Source of the DNA: Thermococcus peptonophilus
GTDB lineage: Archaea; Methanobacteriota_B; Thermococci; Thermococcales; Thermococcaceae
Direction of reading: 5' to 3'
Assembly (NCBI RefSeq): GCF_001592435.1
Contig: NZ_CP014750.1
Span: 1,783,001 to 1,847,000 of the forward strand
DNA length: 64,000 bases
The notes beneath the pieces were generated by a model. The model saw only the letters and a list, made by a program, of their open reading frames with translations. It ran no database searches and had not been told where the DNA came from. Within the stretch, counting starts at the first letter, position 1; each line of letters starts with the position of its first letter. Made by a program: the position numbers and the translations under genes. This document shows, in pieces, positions 61,713 through 64,000 of this stretch.

Positions 61713-62585
61713 ATGATGCAAGGGCTTGAGAGTGCAGTGCTGACTGTAATGTCCCGCATTGGCAAACACCGCTCCCTCTACGAGAAAAATGAAGAGGCCG
61801 TGAAACAGCACCTCATCGGGGAGATAATGACGGCCCTCGGCTGGGATTGGAACAACCCCGAGGAAGTCCGGCCGGAAGAGAGAACCGAGGATGGAAGGGC
61901 AGACTATGCGCTCTTCCTGAACGGTGAGACAGTGGCGTTCCTTGAAGCTAAAAACCTCGGCGTTAACATTCTGAAGAGGGACGAACCACTGAGACAGCTC
62001 GCAAGGTACTGCTTCAGCAGGGGGGTTAAGTACGGGATACTGAGCAACGGGGCAGTATGGATAGCCCTGAAGGCCTTTGCGGAGGGGACTTCGCTGAAAG
62101 ACAGGGTTCTCTTCGTCGTAAACCTTGAGGAGGAACCTCTGGAGAGGGCCGTTCTCAAGCTCTCCCTGTTCTCGAAGGAGAACCTGCCAAAAGTGGAGAA
62201 GCTGGCGATTCTTCTGAAGGCATTGGAGACAGCCTACGGTGCGCTTGTTTCTGAGGGCTTTTCAGGAGATTCCCTCCTCCACTACCTGCAGGCAAGGGGC
62301 CCGGCTTTATTGCCTGTTTCGGCCTTAAGCGGTGGGGAAGTTGTGAAGGCCCTTTATATCTACGAGGATGGATGGAAGCCCGTTCCTCTGGGTGACAGGA
62401 CACCCAAAGGTGTTCTCTTAGCTGTCCTGGACTACCTCGAGGCCCGCTCAGGGGGCAGAAAGGCCGAGGAAGTTCGGAAGGTAAAAAGGTTCCTGAGCAG
62501 TGCGGACATTCCCGAGGAGAAGATACTCACGATCCTCCGGGGAATCGAAGAGGACGAAGGACTTAAGCTGGCGGTGGAGCTATGA
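61713..62585 (+). CDS. HSDR_N-like PD-(D/E)xK nuclease-domain protein
   Basis: 290-aa protein whose N-terminal half matches the HSDR_N domain found at the start of type I restriction R subunits: KQHLIGEIMTALGWDW, then DGRADYALFLNGETVAFLEAKN, i.e. D-x(n)-E-A-K nuclease residues, then RQLARYCFSRGVKYGILSNG. There is no helicase, methylase or specificity gene nearby, so it is a solitary nuclease or nuclease-derived DNA-binding protein. The C-terminal half is helical and unrecognised. It overlaps the JAMM gene by 4 bp (ATGA). Confidence 0.77.
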   Translation: MMQGLESAVLTVMSRIGKHRSLYEKNEEAVKQHLIGEIMTALGWDWNNPEEVRPEERTEDGRADYALFLNGETVAFLEAKNLGVNILKRDEPLRQLARYCFSRGVKYGILSNGAVWIALKAFAEGTSLKDRVLFVVNLEEEPLERAVLKLSLFSKENLPKVEKLAILLKALETAYGALVSEGFSGDSLLHYLQARGPALLPVSALSGGEVVKALYIYEDGWKPVPLGDRTPKGVLLAVLDYLEARSGGRKAEEVRKVKRFLSSADIPEEKILTILRGIEEDEGLKLAVEL

Positions 62586-62980
62586 AGCTCGTTATGAATG
62601 AAAAGGACGTTCACAAGATAATTGAACTTGCTAAGAAAAGTCCCATAGAAGTCTGCGGCTTCCTCCTTGGCAGAAAGGTGGGAAATACCCTGACCGTGGA
62701 AGAAGCTAGGGAGACCCGAAACAGGCTTAACTCGCCGGTAGAATTTGAGATAGACCCTCTGGAAATTGCAGAGGTTCTGGACGAAGCTGAAGAGAAAGGA
62801 CTTGAAATCGTTGGTATCTTTCACTCCCACCTCAAATGTCCGCCCATGCCCTCCGGAAAAGACCTCAAGGGCATGAACCTGTGGCGAAACGTCTGGCTCA
62901 TAGTGACTCCTTCGGGAGAATTTCGTGCTTGGACAATTGAAAACGGTGAATTGAAAGAACTGGAAGTTGAAATAAGGTAA
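62582..62980 (+). CDS. JAMM/MPN+ metalloprotease (desampylase-type)
   Basis: 132-aa single-domain JAB1/MPN metalloprotease. The zinc motif is complete: HSHLKCPPMPSGKD (H-x-H-x7-S-x2-D), and the general base Glu lies in SPIEVCGFLLG. Archaeal enzymes of this size (PfJAMM1, HvJAMM1) cleave ubiquitin-like SAMP proteins from lysines. Candidate beta-grasp substrates with C-terminal Gly-Gly are in the window (8975, 32580). Its start overlaps the nuclease-like gene by 4 bp, so the two are made together. The stop abuts a convergent gene. Confidence 0.87.
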   Translation: MKLVMNEKDVHKIIELAKKSPIEVCGFLLGRKVGNTLTVEEARETRNRLNSPVEFEIDPLEIAEVLDEAEEKGLEIVGIFHSHLKCPPMPSGKDLKGMNLWRNVWLIVTPSGEFRAWTIENGELKELEVEIR

Positions 62981-63973
62981 CTATCCCTCAAAGACCTTCC
63001 ACAGTTCGTCTGTTTCTGGCCTCGGGAAGGGCCGTCCTTCACCATTGACCACTGCGACCCTCTTCTCTTCCGCTAGGAACTCGCCGATTATGGCCGCGTT
63101 TATCCCCCTCGAAAGGAGTATCTCAGCGAGGGCCTTTGCACGATCCCTGCTCACCGCTATAAGGAGAGAGCCAGAACCGATGAGAGCTAGTGGGTTCAGG
63201 CTGTAGTACTTACAGATAGCCTTCGTCTCATCCCTTATGGGGATTTTGTCGGGGAAAACTCTGAATCCCAAACCGGCTGAATCCGCCATCTCGTGGAGGC
63301 CGTTGGCTATTCCCCCCTCCGTCGGGTCGTGCATGGCATTGACACCAAACTCTGCCGCCAGAATTGCTTCAGGAACGACGCTGATGTAGTCTATAAGCGA
63401 GGCTGCCTTCTCAACGAAGTCCTTCCCGAATATCCCTGCCAGCTCTTCCCCCTTCTCCCGTGCTATTATTGAAGTCCCCTCCAGGCCGGCCCACTTGGTC
63501 ATGACTATCGCGTCGCCGGGTTTTGCCCCATCGGGCCTGACAAGCTTTCCCCTCTCAACCTCACCGAGCATCGTCCCGATAACTATCGGTCTGTCGAGGT
63601 TAGGCGTTACCTCAGTGTGGCCCCCTATAATCGCTACACCAAGCTTCTTTGCCTCCCTGTCAATCTCGCCCATTATCCTCTCCGGAAGTCTCTCGTTAGA
63701 CCCTTCAGGCAGGAGTATCGTGAGTAAAAACCACTTTGGCCTCGCTCCCGCAACGGCGACGTCATTTGCGTTGACATGAACCGCGTAGAAGCCAATGTCC
63801 TCGACTGCCCCAGTTATTGGGTCGGTTGAGGCTACCAAGACCTTCTCGCCGAAGTCTACGGCTCCAAAATCTATTCCCTTACCAGGGCCGAGCAGAACCC
63901 TGGGGTCGCTCGCACCAAGTTTGTTAAAAAGCTTCTCAAGCACCTCTGGTGGTATCTTTCCTGGTGGGAGCAT
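62981..63973 (-). CDS. AIR synthase-family ATP-dependent enzyme (HypE/PurM-like)
   Basis: About 330-aa PurM/ThiL/HypE-fold protein: VASTDPITGAVEDIGFYAVH (metal/ATP), NDVAVAGARPKWFLLT, IIGGHTEVTPN and HDPTEGGIANGLHEMA are superfamily motifs. The length is that of HypE, but the C-terminal Pro-Arg-Ile-Cys that carries the thiocarboxamide in real HypE is absent (it ends LWKVFEG), so hydrogenase maturation is unlikely. The ATG at 63973 follows GGGTGATTGAGG; a TTG at 63979 is an alternative. Substrate unknown. Confidence 0.82.
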   Translation of the reverse strand: MLPPGKIPPEVLEKLFNKLGASDPRVLLGPGKGIDFGAVDFGEKVLVASTDPITGAVEDIGFYAVHVNANDVAVAGARPKWFLLTILLPEGSNERLPERIMGEIDREAKKLGVAIIGGHTEVTPNLDRPIVIGTMLGEVERGKLVRPDGAKPGDAIVMTKWAGLEGTSIIAREKGEELAGIFGKDFVEKAASLIDYISVVPEAILAAEFGVNAMHDPTEGGIANGLHEMADSAGLGFRVFPDKIPIRDETKAICKYYSLNPLALIGSGSLLIAVSRDRAKALAEILLSRGINAAIIGEFLAEEKRVAVVNGEGRPFPRPETDELWKVFEG

Positions 63974-64000
63974 CCTCAATCACCCGTTTTTATCCATTTA

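Noticed and set aside
62981..63973. Hydrogenase maturation factor HypE
   Set aside because: The fold and length fit, but the essential C-terminal Pro-Arg-Ile-Cys is absent and no hyp genes are nearby; only the broader AIR synthase family is supported.

Overview
The window is chromosomal DNA of a hyperthermophilic euryarchaeon of the Thermococcales, almost certainly a Thermococcus. The evidence is the archaeal RNA polymerase operon with split A'/A'' subunits, Nop10, aIF2-alpha, S27e/L44e, the divergent SurR/Pdo pair, a tungsten aldehyde:ferredoxin oxidoreductase whose cluster cysteines fall at the P. furiosus positions, DpsL, the cyclic 2,3-diphosphoglycerate pathway and GGTGA-type ribosome binding sites. 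The species cannot be named from the sequence. I found no rRNA, tRNA, CRISPR array, intact insertion sequence or intein.

Layout. 1-3.4 kb: 3' end of a phosphohexomutase and an ECF-type cobalt/nickel transporter (cbiM, small PDGLE-like protein, cbiQ, cbiO) with a candidate operator. 3.6-6 kb: a translation cluster on the minus strand (L44e, S27e, aIF2-alpha, Nop10, PAC2 protein) with a structured L44e leader. 6-13.6 kb: a ferritin-like protein, split LysO exporter, a C/D box sRNA, alanine aminotransferase, ThiS-like protein, HprK-like ATPase, topoisomerase IA and two unknowns. 13.6-16.5 kb: geranylgeranyl reductase, ferredoxin and SurR, divergent from Pdo, with a full SurR site between. 16.6-26.1 kb: rpoH-rpoB-rpoA1-rpoA2-rpl30e-nusA-rps12-rps7. 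26.2-30.5 kb: a patchwork with VapBC, a nucleotidyltransferase remnant, a frameshifted membrane gene, a phosphodiesterase, a second C/D sRNA candidate and NreA. 30.7-34 kb: the aor, MoaD and radical SAM maturase module. 34-36 kb: glycosyltransferase, small EamA protein and MscS channel. 36.1-39.1 kb: an oxidative-stress/iron island (three ferritin-like proteins, DpsL, Fur-type regulator with a 7-1-7 operator, frameshifted peroxiredoxin). 39.2-40.8 kb: acetyltransferase, TauE permease, unknown. 40.8-45.2 kb: two tandem copies of a two-gene module. 45.2-52.5 kb: MetRS, KaiC-like ATPase, eIF2B-like protein, a large secreted protein, cobalamin adenosyltransferase. 52.5-56.3 kb: an ArsR-controlled envelope/transport operon. 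56.4-64 kb: a histone-fold protein, the cDPG operon, a double phosphoesterase, CBS and glutamine amidotransferase genes, a PD-(D/E)xK protein coupled to a JAMM protease, and an AIR-synthase-like protein.

The strongest candidate for an undescribed system is 40.8-45.2 kb. A secreted, helical, sequon-bearing protein is followed by a membrane-anchored winged-helix protein; the pair is duplicated in tandem and each copy is preceded by the same GGAACGTT-type DNA motif. That suggests self-regulated one-component signalling from the cell surface. Other notable points are a stand-alone EncFtn-like domain lying beside DpsL without an encapsulin shell, a 31-bp palindrome over the start of an operon encoding a protein with eight VNG repeats, and the nuclease-like/JAMM pair.
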